Positions 32,803 through 42,668 of a DNA stretch of 64,000 nucleotides are shown here, in pieces. The translations under genes and the position numbers were made by a program. The stretch is from Psococerastis gibbosa. Taxonomy: Eukaryota > Arthropoda > Insecta > Psocodea > Psocidae. Below the pieces are notes generated by a model. The model saw nothing but the letters and a program-made list of their open reading frames with translations. It made no database searches and was not told the DNA's origin. Location: contig OZ020490.1 in the NCBI GenBank assembly GCA_963971405.1, forward strand, positions 8,790,874 to 8,854,873, written 5' to 3'. The number at the start of each line of letters is the position of its first letter. Position 1 is the stretch's first letter.

Positions 32803-35271
32803 CTACTGATTTTGGAAAATCACAATTTTTGATAACCGTTGTCTAATGATATTTTTATGGCTTTCAAAGTAGTTATTCCGAGCAACATGGTGGCATCGTA
32901 TTTTTAAATATAAATTGAAAATATATTTCACAAGCATGAAAATATGATTTTCAGGAAATTCGTTTTCCTTTGAATGTTCTGTCAGGTCCGGGAAGGCATC
33001 TGAGCAACGCTTTAAAACTTCATGCTCCAGTTTAATCTTTAAGGGCCCTTTCACAGGAGAGTTATTTTTTAAATTACATCGTATGACCTTCTCCGTTTGT
33101 CGGCAAACCTTCACTACACTGGCAGATGGTTTCCTCAACCCTCCGTTATTTTTTAAAGTTAAAAAATCGTCATAGAGTAATCCCCCACTAGTTGTTAGAC
33201 TGAGAATGCAGTCAGTGCAGTTAATTTTTTTCTCCAACTGTTTGGCTACGAAACCACTAATGTAAGTGATGACGTACTCACTGTACTCCGATAGGGCTGA
33301 CGGGAGAACAATATAGTCATGGTCTTCAGCCTGGAGCACCTCTACGTCATTCCCCCTATTGTTCCCAAAAATCACAGGATCAAAACTGCACTGAATTGCG
33401 CGGTTCAACTCTTTACCTTTGCTCCATGACAGAAGCTTCGAGTCATCCTGGGGCAAACAGTTGCCCGAAGTTTTATATGATACTTCATTTTTTAGCAGAA
33501 GTTGCTTGTATGCGGCCCTAAATTGGACAGCAGATGGGTTGTTATTCCACCCAAGCCTTGCACGCAACATCCCGAAAAACATTTCCAGATGGTCTTGACT
33601 TAATTTGTAAGTTAACAAATACCTCAATTTCCCTGTAGAAATGTATTCTTCGTACATATTCCTGATCCCATGTATTAAACAGAGGAACCCAATCACAACC
33701 GTTTTTTTTCCCCCGTTGGCAACTAACTGGCCATTTGTTTCCCGCAACTTGCACAGATAATTTTCGGCTTCAGCCAAAAATACCAAAGTGCTGTTTCGGT
33801 TTTTTGGGCTAATAGGGGCCTTGTATCCTTTGGCGAACGCGTTTTTGCTGTTACCAATATCAAAAAGTCGGTCAATGATGGAGCAAAACCGACTGGTTGC
33901 TGCACTCCCCTTAAATTCATCCAGATGCAGATGGTCACGCAGAAAATCTATAGCTTTTGAGGAGGAGCTACTCAGTAACTGGGCAGCCAATCTAACTTTC
34001 ATTGTTTGATTTTGAAAACTAATTGAATTTTTTTTTAATCTATTGCCCAAAGTTAACCCTTCCTCACTCTGTAGTCGGTGAAGTTCTTCAAAATACGACC
34101 ACTTAATTTCCTCGTTGTTACAGTCAATGATAACTCTCCTACAACTCAGTAAATTTCTTGCTAGCTTTAACATGTGACATACGTCTATTATTATGTGAAT
34201 TTTCTCCCCCGATGAGGGATGAGAAATCCATGGTCTCATGGCGTCAATGTTGAACGAAGCACCCATGGATTTCATCACAGCTAAATTACATTTTAAGCCG
34301 TCACATGTTATGGCTTTTACCACCACTCCAATGTCATGAAGCAACCTCAAGGCCATGTCGATAAGCTTCACCTTTTCCTCGGAAGAGAGACCATTAATTA
34401 GGAAGTACCCAATTGGAATCTTCCATGAGTAATTAATACAATTAATCATAAACACAAGAGCCTCCTTAGCTTGGACACCTTCCTCACTAGGTTCGGTGCA
34501 TATTCCCCCCATGTCAACAAATCCTACAAATTCTTTCCCATTCCAATCAAGTCTTTTTTTAATCGACATTTCATCAAAAATAAGTGCCACATATAGTGGT
34601 CCTTGGGCCTTATCGACACGGTTCTTGATGGCCGTAAATGCTTCAGAAGTGAAGCCAGGGTTGCCATCAATTGAATTGCACCATCTGCGCAAAGTATTAG
34701 GGTGGGGAAGCTTGTTGGCGAAGGACATCCGAAGATACCTGTAGGCCGCTGGAGAATGAAAATGCAGAGTCAAAGCGAACGCTTTCATCTTCTCTCCATA
34801 GGTTGTTGACTGCTTCCCATTTAATATTTCGTTGAGCTGATTTCCAAACGCAGACTCCAATAACGCGTGCAACTTTTCACTGATGCGTTTTGTCGCTTTG
34901 AGATGGGTAATAGCGTCCTTCAGACTGCCTATTTCGATCTTTTGCCTTTTTGCTACATTTTTTGACGAGTGAAGACGCTTCTTAGTTAATTTTAAATCTT
35001 CTCTTTTCCTTTTCAAGTTGTCCATTAATCTTTTCATTTTCCGGGGACTTCTAGAAACTGCGTAATTATGATAATCCAACACCTCTTTTTGTGATGTAGT
35101 TGGGGGATTGTCTGGAGCCTGTGTCTGCAGTGAGACGTCAGTTGAGACGTCAGATGACACGTCAGTTGAGACGTCAGATGACACGTCAGTTGAGACATCA
35201 GTTGAGACTTCGTTTGAGACGTCAGTTGTTGTAGATTCTCGTATCTTTTTATATCGACTTTTTGGTTTGAC
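32803..35271 (-). CDS. THAP9 / P-element-type transposase, main exon
   Basis: Open from the acceptor (CCAATTTCAG then GTCAAACC) to the stop, ~822 codons. Counting the open frame upstream of the acceptor as 26 residues, the features in order are: a DVSTDVSS tandem repeat (~41-74), a basic coiled-coil region (~100-165), ALIFDEMS (catalytic Asp ~259), ITCDGLKC (Asp ~350), IDVCHMLKLARN (~388-398) and SQDHLEMFFGMLRARLGWNN (Glu ~589). These match the P-element/THAP9 transposase core, and the D-D-E triad is present. It joins in frame to the THAP exon at 35457-35652. It is either a P-type transposon remnant or a transposon-derived gene. The frame is intact, but exon 1 is damaged. Confidence 0.9.
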   Translation of the reverse strand, partial: VKPKSRYKKIRESTTTDVSNEVSTDVSTDVSSDVSTDVSSDVSTDVSLQTQAPDNPPTTSQKEVLDYHNYAVSRSPRKMKRLMDNLKRKREDLKLTKKRLHSSKNVAKRQKIEIGSLKDAITHLKATKRISEKLHALLESAFGNQLNEILNGKQSTTYGEKMKAFALTLHFHSPAAYRYLRMSFANKLPHPNTLRRWCNSIDGNPGFTSEAFTAIKNRVDKAQGPLYVALIFDEMSIKKRLDWNGKEFVGFVDMGGICTEPSEEGVQAKEALVFMINCINYSWKIPIGYFLINGLSSEEKVKLIDMALRLLHDIGVVVKAITCDGLKCNLAVMKSMGASFNIDAMRPWISHPSSGEKIHIIIDVCHMLKLARNLLSCRRVIIDCNNEEIKWSYFEELHRLQSEEGLTLGNRLKKNSISFQNQTMKVRLAAQLLSSSSSKAIDFLRDHLHLDEFKGSAATSRFCSIIDRLFDIGNSKNAFAKGYKAPISPKNRNSTLVFLAEAENYLCKLRETNGQLVANGGKKTVVIGFLCLIHGIRNMYEEYISTGKLRYLLTYKLSQDHLEMFFGMLRARLGWNNNPSAVQFRAAYKQLLLKNEVSYKTSGNCLPQDDSKLLSWSKGKELNRAIQCSFDPVIFGNNRGNDVEVLQAEDHDYIVLPSALSEYSEYVITYISGFVAKQLEKKINCTDCILSLTTSGGLLYDDFLTLKNNGGLRKPSASVVKVCRQTEKVIRCNLKNNSPVKGPLKIKLEHEVLKRCSDAFPDLTEHSKENEFPENHIFMLVKYIFNLYLKIRCHHVARNNYFESHKNIIRQRLSKIVIFQNQ

Positions 35272-35456
35272 CTGAAATTGGAATGTAATATTAATTACAA
35301 CGAAAAGGGCATGAAACAAAGTATGCTGAGACCCAGTATACAGAATCACATTACTCTACCCTATTGCTCCCCTACTATAAATAGGTAGGTAATGGAATGT
35401 ATATACATGTTTTTTTTTTTAATTTAGAAAGTGTATGGAACATTATTGATGCTTAC

Positions 35457-35652
35457 CTTGATAACAGTTTTTTGAAAATTGAAGACAGAAGGCACCGAAT
35501 CAGGTTTGAGACTCGGTTTCCTGTGATTAGCGTAATAATCCTCCGACGTAAAATGTTGGGAACAAATGCTGGTGTGCACACTTGGCATAAAATTGTCCCT
35601 ACGCAGAGCGATAACCCAGCGTTTACATAAGTCTTTGTCCCGTAAAGGAAAT
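35457..35652 (-). CDS. THAP domain exon of the P-element-type gene
   Basis: Acceptor (T-run)TAG then ATTTCC; donor ATCAAG then GTAAGC. Reads FPLRDKDLCKRWVIALRRDN, FMPSVHTSICSQHFTSEDYY, ANHRKPSLKPDSVPSVFNFQ then KTVIK. It holds the conserved Trp, the second zinc pair (C-x2-H in CSQHF) and the AVPT/VPSVF-type end of a THAP zinc finger. It splices in phase 0 to the exon at 35271. Confidence 0.88.
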
Positions 35653-38050
35653 CTAAAAAAAAAAACAATTTGAAGGTCAACAAAAAAAAATTAATGTACA
35701 TCACTAGAAGAATGCTTTCGGTTTATTATTGAGCAGAATGCATGCGAAATATACATAATACCTATACATATACATTATGAGAGGGAATTACAGCTAAACT
35801 AATAAGATGGTACCGGAATAACTTATAATATATTAAGACACTTAAAATTAATACATAATATCAACTTAGGGACAACTTAACAGTACTTTAGGAAGGGGGG
35901 GGGGATAAGGGGCTTTGGGTTATATAAATCGTACTTACGTGTACTTCCCGGAAAGGTGGGATACTCAACTCGCACAGTCTAATCAGCTCTGTCTCTCCGA
36001 ACCCAAGGTTCGTGTTTTATACGTTATGGCTAAGGACATACGTGATGAACGATATAATCTATACCAAAGAGAGGTTTTGTTGTAAGTCCTGAGCCATAAG
36101 CCTAGGCCAAGAGGAGCGTAGTACGCTCTTGTTTTAGGCCTAGGGCGAAACACCCACCACCCAGTTGAAAAAAGTCATCGTGATGGGGAGAGATAGTGCA
36201 ACACAAAACAGGGAGTTAACATGGGCTGGAAGCGATAACGCCCCGTTTTCTTCATTTATCGGACAAATCGATAACTTTTGAAATAAAATATGAGACGGGG
36301 GCAAACAAAACAAAAGAGTCTAAAATGAACCTACACTAAAAGATGTGGAAAAAATGCTGCTGCGTCGGTCGGTCTATTTAAGTGAGCCTACTTTACATGG
36401 GAATGAACACCATCAAAACTAATTTCAGCCCCCGCCTCTAGGTAGGCTACGGCCATGCCCATCAAAGGTGTCCCGCTTTCTGAAATAATTTATGTCAAAT
36501 GTGGAAAAATGCACCATGTGTATATGTAGCGTAGTATAACTACCGGGTTGGTTTATATTTCTAATTCTATTAATAGTTACATAAAATATTCATTATTACA
36601 ATCTACTTACTTGTGAAACGATAACTTGGTTTCCCGTGAAGACCTATTATAACAATTATAGGCACAACATAAAGGCATGTTCTATTAATTTTAAAATCTA
36701 ATAATCTATACAACACAAAGTTGTCAGTTGTGATGACCTTGGCTTATACGAGGTCCAAAAATGGCGGAAATCAAATGACCATGCGACACTAGCGCCAATG
36801 GTACTTCTAGTATATTATATTAGAAGTTCTTTGGTCCTTGGCCCTGGTTCCTAACCTTATCTGGTTATTGTAATTGTAACTTTAAATTTCAGCCGATAAA
36901 AAAATACCGATCAGCTTCAGCTTCAACCATCACAAATTGAAATGATTCCATAAATTGGCATGCAAATACTGGTATGCATAGGTATTTCCCCAAAAATCCA
37001 CAGAAAAACCTCAAAAATGGGAGATCCCGGTTATTTCTCGGAATAGAATTATTTCGCACGGAATTCTGAGGTAAACCACGGAATGTGGCAGTCCCCGAGC
37101 ATGCGCAGTGCAAACGAATGGTGCAAACACAGGTGTTACTCTGACCGACTCGTTATATAGTGCCTTAGTGGAAACTAAGGTCTTAGCACCTAATTAATTC
37201 TTTTAATATTTTATTGCAATATTTCTACTATGCCTGGGCCTTATTGCGCTGCATATAATTTAATATATTTATTCTCCATGATTTATAGATAAATATCACT
37301 TTAAAATAATACATAAATAAAATAATTTTAAACTATCATTATTATGAGGCTTATGGAAAAATCAACGCTTTCATATCTCAGCAACTGGTGCTGCCATCTA
37401 CGAAATGACCTCATTGCCGTACTTTTTCTGTGTATATTTTCCACCGCCTTGTAAAAAGGACGGCAAATTTAAAATTTGGTTAATGACAGGCTGTATACTT
37501 CATATCCGTGCTATCACAATTTTCATATTTAAAATATCAGAGTGAGGCATAGGCTACGCAATGCCACGTATTGTCTAGTACGCGTTTAGGCCTACCTACC
37601 AGGGGGCTGTCAACGCTGTATAAAATGGAATTTTGCCTTTCTTCCACTAAGAACCGTCTTCTGCTAAGTGGACGGAGATAATTTTTTCCGCACCGCGGCG
37701 CTTGCAGCGTTCCCGCTTAAATTCAAATTTTGGTCTGTAACATTTTAGTTGCCATATTCCAATGGAGATTAATATTATTTTTTTTTATATTCCATTATAA
37801 TGACAGTTGACTGTATTTCAACGCTTATATTATGTAATGTGCCATTGGCAGTGTAAAGTCTAATAAGTTTACGTATGATAAGTAGATAAGTATCGGTAAT
37901 ACAGTAAGCAGCGTTAGTCAATTGCAGTTCAAACGTTAAATTTCCACATTTCAATTTTATTCATATACTTTTATACTGTACTGAACATTCCCATTAATAC
38001 GGTAGTTTATTTTTACTCTTTGGCACTACAGTCTAGAGCCCGTAATGTCC
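35653..38050. other. Intron and repeats upstream of the THAP exon
   Basis: No coding exon found. A G-run lies at 35895-35904. 36990-37160 is inverse to pieces at 30158-30222 and 30743-30860. 37420-37520 (CCACCGCCTTGTAAAAAGGA) is shared with 16640-16740. Confidence 0.5.
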
Positions 38051-38054
38051 TAAA

Positions 38055-38344
38055 AAACTTTTTCATAACCCGTACGTAGCACATTGTTTATTACTCTAGA
38101 TTATTATTAGTAACCCATTCGTCCTATGTCGAATGCCTAATACCAACGACCAAAATTGATTGTTTTTTCCATTAGCAATCCGTTAAACGTCTTCGATGTC
38201 AACTTATGCTATCTACTATACGAGGGATAATGGACACTATGAGAGAATGAGCCATGCTCAACATGGACAAAATGTACAAATGGTCGTCCCACTACTACCT
38301 ATTCCTTCTCGATCCCTAGGACTTATCACCCTTTTGACTGGCAT
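38055..38344 (-). pseudogene. LINE-type scrap and repeat inserted at the THAP exon 1
   Basis: On the minus strand MPVKRVISPRDREG matches MSVNRVISPREKE of 20640-20720, and 38055-38240 matches 21043-21250. A GGGACGACCA / CCATGTTGAG junction shows an internal deletion relative to the 20.6 kb copy. Confidence 0.65.
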
Positions 38345-38347
38345 ATT

Positions 38348-38410
38348 AATTGAATTGAAACAGCCCACAACCGAGCAATATCGGACTCTTCTTTTGCTAG
38401 CTTTCGGCAT
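38348..38410 (-). pseudogene. THAP exon 1, cut short
   Basis: ATG at 38410. Reads MPKASKRRVRYCSVVGCFNS then I: the start of a THAP domain with its first zinc pair (C-x4-C). A normal THAP has ~10 more residues before the FPLRDKD part of exon 2, and a splice donor. Here the sequence changes instead into the LINE-like repeat. So the transposase gene cannot make a complete THAP domain by ordinary splicing from this copy, unless another first exon exists. Confidence 0.75.
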
Positions 38411-38934
38411 TTTTCTACTAAAACTAAAATCTAAAATATAATAGTGCCCAGTTGAAAATGCAAACAAAACAATTTCAGTAATGACTGGTAGGCTGGATGG
38501 CGTGCGTCCTTCAGTGATCAGTCCTTGATTTTGGACTATCTTTTTGAAAATAAGTTTCAAATTGAGATTTTAGTGATAGTTTCAGAATTTGTAAAAAAAT
38601 CATTACAATTTTTAAAATACATTTTATTCCCATGAATATTTAATTTGACATTTAAATATTTACAAAAGAATTTAACTTGAGCTCTGTTGTTCAAGGAAAG
38701 TGGACGGAGAAAAAATTTCCGCTGCGCGGCGTGGCGCTGCTATCGCGAACTGAATCCCTATCCCGGTGACGAGTCTAGTTATCTGTTGTCTATGCTACCT
38801 ACTTCAATTGGGTTTGCCTGCCCTCGATGAAATTGGATTTGAGATATAACTTAAAATTTCCAATAGTTTATTCTCTTTTGTTCATTAATGTTAGTACGCC
38901 GTCTATCCCACCTTGGTGGGTCATGGACAAAGAT
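38411..38934. other. Possible promoter side of the THAP gene; otherwise unannotated
   Basis: No gene recognised. TTTTCCGCTGCGCGGCG at 38718 resembles TTTCCGCACCGCGGCG at 37686, which hints at a repeat. Confidence 0.35.
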
Positions 38935-39030
38935 TGATTGATTGATCTTTGAAAAAATGCAAGTCATTCAAAATAAATGTATGAGGTACATCTTAATTCT
39001 TAAACCTACTGTGGGACACTCTTAAGGAAA
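38935..39030 (+). pseudogene. LINE ORF2 scrap
   Basis: LEKMQVIQNKCMRYILILKP matches the LQxxQNKxxRxIL motif near the end of LINE ORF2. Short. Confidence 0.45.
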
Positions 39031-39559
39031 GAATAAATATTATATTATAGTATCCTGTGATCCATCCCATTGGAAACCAGGCTAATGGGTTCCTTGTTGA
39101 GGTTGGCTAACTGAAATATCATAAATTCTGTCTTTTGTGCGTTAAAAGCAAGATCATGAGCTTTCAGTCAACCTGAAACTGCATTTAAGGTGGAACAACC
39201 ACGCGTATTCAGAATTGTTTTGTTCGAAAATAATTCTCAATATTGTGGCCGTGCTAACATAATTATCAAGTATCAATATGTCGATAATATATACTTATAT
39301 ATATATATATATATATATATATCTTCTAATGGCTATGATATTTCTCTACCTCTACAATAAATGTTAACTGAAATTCTGCTTTGGCCATAGATCTGGGAAT
39401 TTCAAGTTAAAAAACTTTCATCTCTTTCACATACACATGAGAAGCGACATAATATATTCTGTCGATAATAATAATATTAAATAGGAATAGGCGCGCGCAG
39501 GGCAGCCCCGGCGGGCTAGAAGCTGTTTACTTCCTCATCAGGAGATTTGCCAAACTCGA
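39031..39559. other. Non-coding, with a (TA)n tract
   Basis: (TA)n at 39298-39322. Nothing else recognised. Confidence 0.4.
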
Positions 39560-40085
39560 CAAAAAATTGGCACTTATGATATATAATTCACTCTTCATGA
39601 GTCGTATCAGTTATGGAATTGAGGTATGGGGTAGCTGTACAAATTATTTATTTTAATCGGTTTTCAGAGTTCAAAAACGAGCCATAAGATCAATTATGAA
39701 ATATAAAATTAGGCAAACATGTAGATATGCCTTTAAAGAGCTAAATTTATTGACATTGCCGTCTCTGTATGCATTTCGAATTCTTTTATATGCAAAAGAG
39801 GTAGCTGAAAAAAACGAACACTTATTCAATCTAGATAAACACACATATGACACCAGAAATAAAGTGAATCTAGCTGTAAATAGCCAAAGAACAACTTTGT
39901 ATTCGAAGGCTCCCATTAACGTGGCTATAAACTTTTAAAACAGGCTGCCAATTGCATTCAGGGCCTTATCTAGAAAAAAATATAAAGTCCAGCTTCACTC
40001 TTTTTTATTAACACAATGTTTTTATTCAATTCAAGAGGCTGTAGATGAATTACGACATATAGACACAAGTTTAAACAGTGAATGA
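39560..40085 (+). pseudogene. LINE ORF2 C-terminal fragment
   Basis: Reads IYNSLFMSRISYGIEVWGSC, VFRVQKRAIRSIMKYKIRQT, FKELNLLTLPSLYAFRILLY, HTYDTRNKVNLAVNSQRTTL, then after a stop NRLPIAFRALSRKKYKVQLH. This is the usual order of the post-RT region of CR1/Jockey-group LINEs. There are at least two in-frame stops. Confidence 0.8.
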
Positions 40086-40301
40086 CATGATTTAATATAT
40101 GGATTTTATTTGTATGAATGTGTGAATCTGTGATTTTGAATGCTTCTGTGTGTGAATGTAACGCGGTCTTACTGCTTTAAGTGGATGTTGTCCCTACCTC
40201 GTGTGTGGTGGTCGTGCAAGTCATGGCTAGATGCTAATTTCCAAATTAGTCTCACATACTATCAGCATGTACCGTCAGGATGTGACTGCAACTTTGTCTT
40301 A

Positions 40302-40516
40302 GGCGGCTATTCCACCGACGTCGTTTTTCAATGGGAATGTGCATGGAGTGATAGCAGACATCATTAATAAGTCTCTACCATATTATAACTTAATTTATAA
40401 TAGATAGGTTAAGTATCTACATAATAGGCTCCTTAAAATAAGACAGAGACTTATTAATGATGTCTGCTATCATGTCATGCACATTCACATTGAAAAACGA
40501 CGTCGGTGGAATAGCC
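40302..40516. mobile_element. 215-bp MITE inserted in the locus 2 zinc-finger exon
   Basis: GGCGGCTATTCCACCGACGT at the left and the inverse (ACGTCGGTGGAATAGCC) at the right, which lacks the last three bases. GTGATAGCAGACATCATTAA and its inverse form the inner arms. It replaces ~265 bp of the finger-coding sequence (compare 12350-12620). Confidence 0.85.
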
Positions 40517-41415
40517 AATTTATACACAATTTATATACAATTTACACTGATTTATGTACTCGCTAATATGGGTCTCCGTATGGTTCCTCAGCTTATCCTT
40601 ATCTTTAAAACCCTTCTCGCAGAAACTACAAATATACATATTGGCATACGCATGTTCCTTTAAATGGTTCATAAAGTTACAGTACTTTTTATATCCTTTG
40701 CCACAGTGGCAGCAGACGTATCGCGAATTATGCGTTCGTAAGTGTACATTTAACTTTTTTACTGAAGTAAAATTTTGCTCACACTGTTCACAGTACAGTA
40801 AACAGTCGCAGCATACAAGTTCATGGTTTTTTACTGACCCTTTGTCGTTGAATGTTTTACCACATTGCTTACAGCTAAAACGGTTATTGCTCGAGTGTAT
40901 TTTCATGTGCGTATTTAAGTGTGCTCTCTGGTTGAAGCCCCTGTGGCAAAATGAGCATTTGTGGACGGTTTCAATGACTGGTGGCCTCAGCTGGTTTGAT
41001 AATTCTATCGATTCCCGAATGATTTTGTCTCTCAATAGCAAACGTTCTTCGGTTTCGTCGACTGTTGGAAGGTTTGTTTGTTTGGTGGTTGGCTCCACTG
41101 GTTTTTTAATGCTATTGATGCGAATATGGGCCTGCTCATCTGGCCCCATTGCTGTAACTTGGACGTTTTTTATATCCTTGACTCCAGCATGTACCTTAAT
41201 ATGCTCTTGTAACAGGCATTTCTGGCTAAACCCTTGGTTGCAAAATGAGCACAGGTAAATAATTTGCTTGGTTAGCTGAATTGGGCAGCTTGGAGTTGAT
41301 AGGGGTTCGTCACCGTCGGTGGTTCTTTTCAGTTCAGCAAGTCTTGATGTAGATGGACTTTGATGCACACTTGTTAAATCTTCATTACAATCCTTTTTCA
41401 CCCCCATGCGTCTAC
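40517..41415 (-). pseudogene. C2H2 zinc-finger terminal exon, truncated (locus 2)
   Basis: Paralogue of 12297-13498. The acceptor (TTCCAG then GTAGACGC) is kept, with the same phase: A + GT AGA CGC ATG. Open for 295 codons from the ATG at 41407, with six fingers, the third degenerate (VCC in place of the final His) as in locus 1. It then reads CKLYINCV-stop on entering the MITE. The former end (ILTVHADSM-stop) survives beyond the MITE near 40250-40280. It may still make a shorter six-finger protein, or be dead. Confidence 0.8.
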
Positions 41416-41745
41416 CTGGAATTCAACGATTGTATTTCAACACAACTGGACGCATCCACGCGGGCCGTACTAAGAAACGATCACAGCATTTACAATGAGA
41501 CATTGTTATTAAATGACAAATTTCTTTCACATGTAGATCCATAGTATGTTATCGTCACTAATACCCAGGGGCGCATATAAACCCCCCACGAAATGAGTTA
41601 ATGTAAGACAAAATTGACTGTTGTGAGTTTTCATAATGCATAATTTACCAGATCTATTAGATGCTCGGGTCAATGAGAGCATTAAGTGGCGAGTGACTCA
41701 CTACGGAGCTACCGAGGTACAAGCTTCGAAGTCTACGCAGCGCCA

Positions 41746-41777
41746 CTGAAGATGTCGACCGCAGGTGTTGACGAAAC
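41746..41777 (+). ncRNA. Hammerhead-ribozyme-like core
   Basis: CTGAAGA (41746-41752) matches the CUGANGA core. 41753-41772 can fold as stem II (TGTCGACC, loop GCA, GGTGTTGAC with one bulge), followed by GAAAC (41773-41777). Penelope-like elements are known to carry hammerheads in their terminal repeats. Stems I and III could not be settled by eye. Confidence 0.5.
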
Positions 41778-42083
41778 GCTTGGAAGTTCACTTTCGACCA
41801 CGGCCCATCAGCCCGGATTCTAATGGTTCTTCATATAAAAACTGGGCTTGGCGGTACTCGAGCCCACGATCTACGCTTAACTGGGGCGTCGTCATAACCG
41901 TTCGACCACAAGCCACACAAGCACAGCTCATTCATGTATGTCCTCTACTTATAATATGCTCTTATTGACATGATTCGTAATGTTAGACAGGTTAGTACAG
42001 CGACACTACTATCTAACCGAACAGGTCTGTGAGCTTACTTTTAATGCCATAAAGGCAATGCTTTTTACACATTATATTGCAGT

Positions 42084-42252
42084 ATTATATGGAGTATATA
42101 ACACTGACAAGCGGTTAAGACGACGCCCCGGTTTGGCGTAGATAGTGGGTTCGAGTCCCGCCAAGCCCAGTTTTTATATACATATCGTTTAATTTCGTTT
42201 ATAACTTCAACCAAAAGTTAATTTAATGTCAGTGTTATATACTCCATATAAT
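42084..42252. repeat. 25-bp perfect inverted repeat around a tRNA-like segment
   Basis: ATTATATGGAGTATATAACA (42084-42103, continuing to 42108) is exactly inverse to 42228-42252. Between them lies AAGCGGTTAAGACGACGCC ... GGGTTCGAGTCCCG, with A- and B-box-like parts. Confidence 0.8.
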
Positions 42253-42668
42253 AGGTACTGCAAATAATATTAAGTGGTTTGGTTGGCAGAATTTGATTCA
42301 AATATATACTCAATGGATATACTCAATAGATTCAAAATAAAAAAAATAAAAAATGGCGGATGTGGGTTGTATGAGACTGACATTTTAAAAATTTTAATTG
42401 ATTTTAACTGTGATTATATTGATTTTAAATTTTTATTGATACGGACAGAGCTCCAGGATAAATAGTTTTATCATTTTTAAAGAATTTAAACAACGCCAAG
42501 AAATTCTTCCAGAGAAGTACCCATTTTCAGGCAACGTGGACACTGTGCCAAGATAGTTTTAAAAGTGAAATTGTTCATATTTTTATCAAACCTGCATGTT
42601 ACCTGCATGTGAAATAGTATATTTATGTTAAATCATCTAGTTAGTCTTGTTTAACGACGAATCCTAAA

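Larger units (their letters stand above)
41690..42268 (+). mobile_element. 579-bp insertion with 9-bp target duplication; hammerhead-like and tRNA-like parts
   Basis: ATTAAGTGG flanks both sides (41681-41689, 42269-42277). Locus 1 keeps the uninterrupted site at 14044 (ATTAAGTGA). It begins with a segment sharing GACGAAACG, TTGGAAGTTC and CGACCACGGCCCATCAGCC with the Penelope remnant at 17543-17600, so it is likely a Penelope-type terminal repeat. It also has two inverse tRNA-like segments (41842-41918 and 42107-42176). Confidence 0.75.

Noticed and set aside
37234-37290. Plus-strand frame MPGPYCAAYNLIYLF resembling a THAP start
   Set aside because: It lies on the opposite strand to the transposase, lacks the second cysteine, and stops after about 20 codons.
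40554-41258. 234-codon plus-strand open frame
   Set aside because: It is the complement of the zinc-finger exon and shows no domain; the minus-strand frame has six recognisable fingers.
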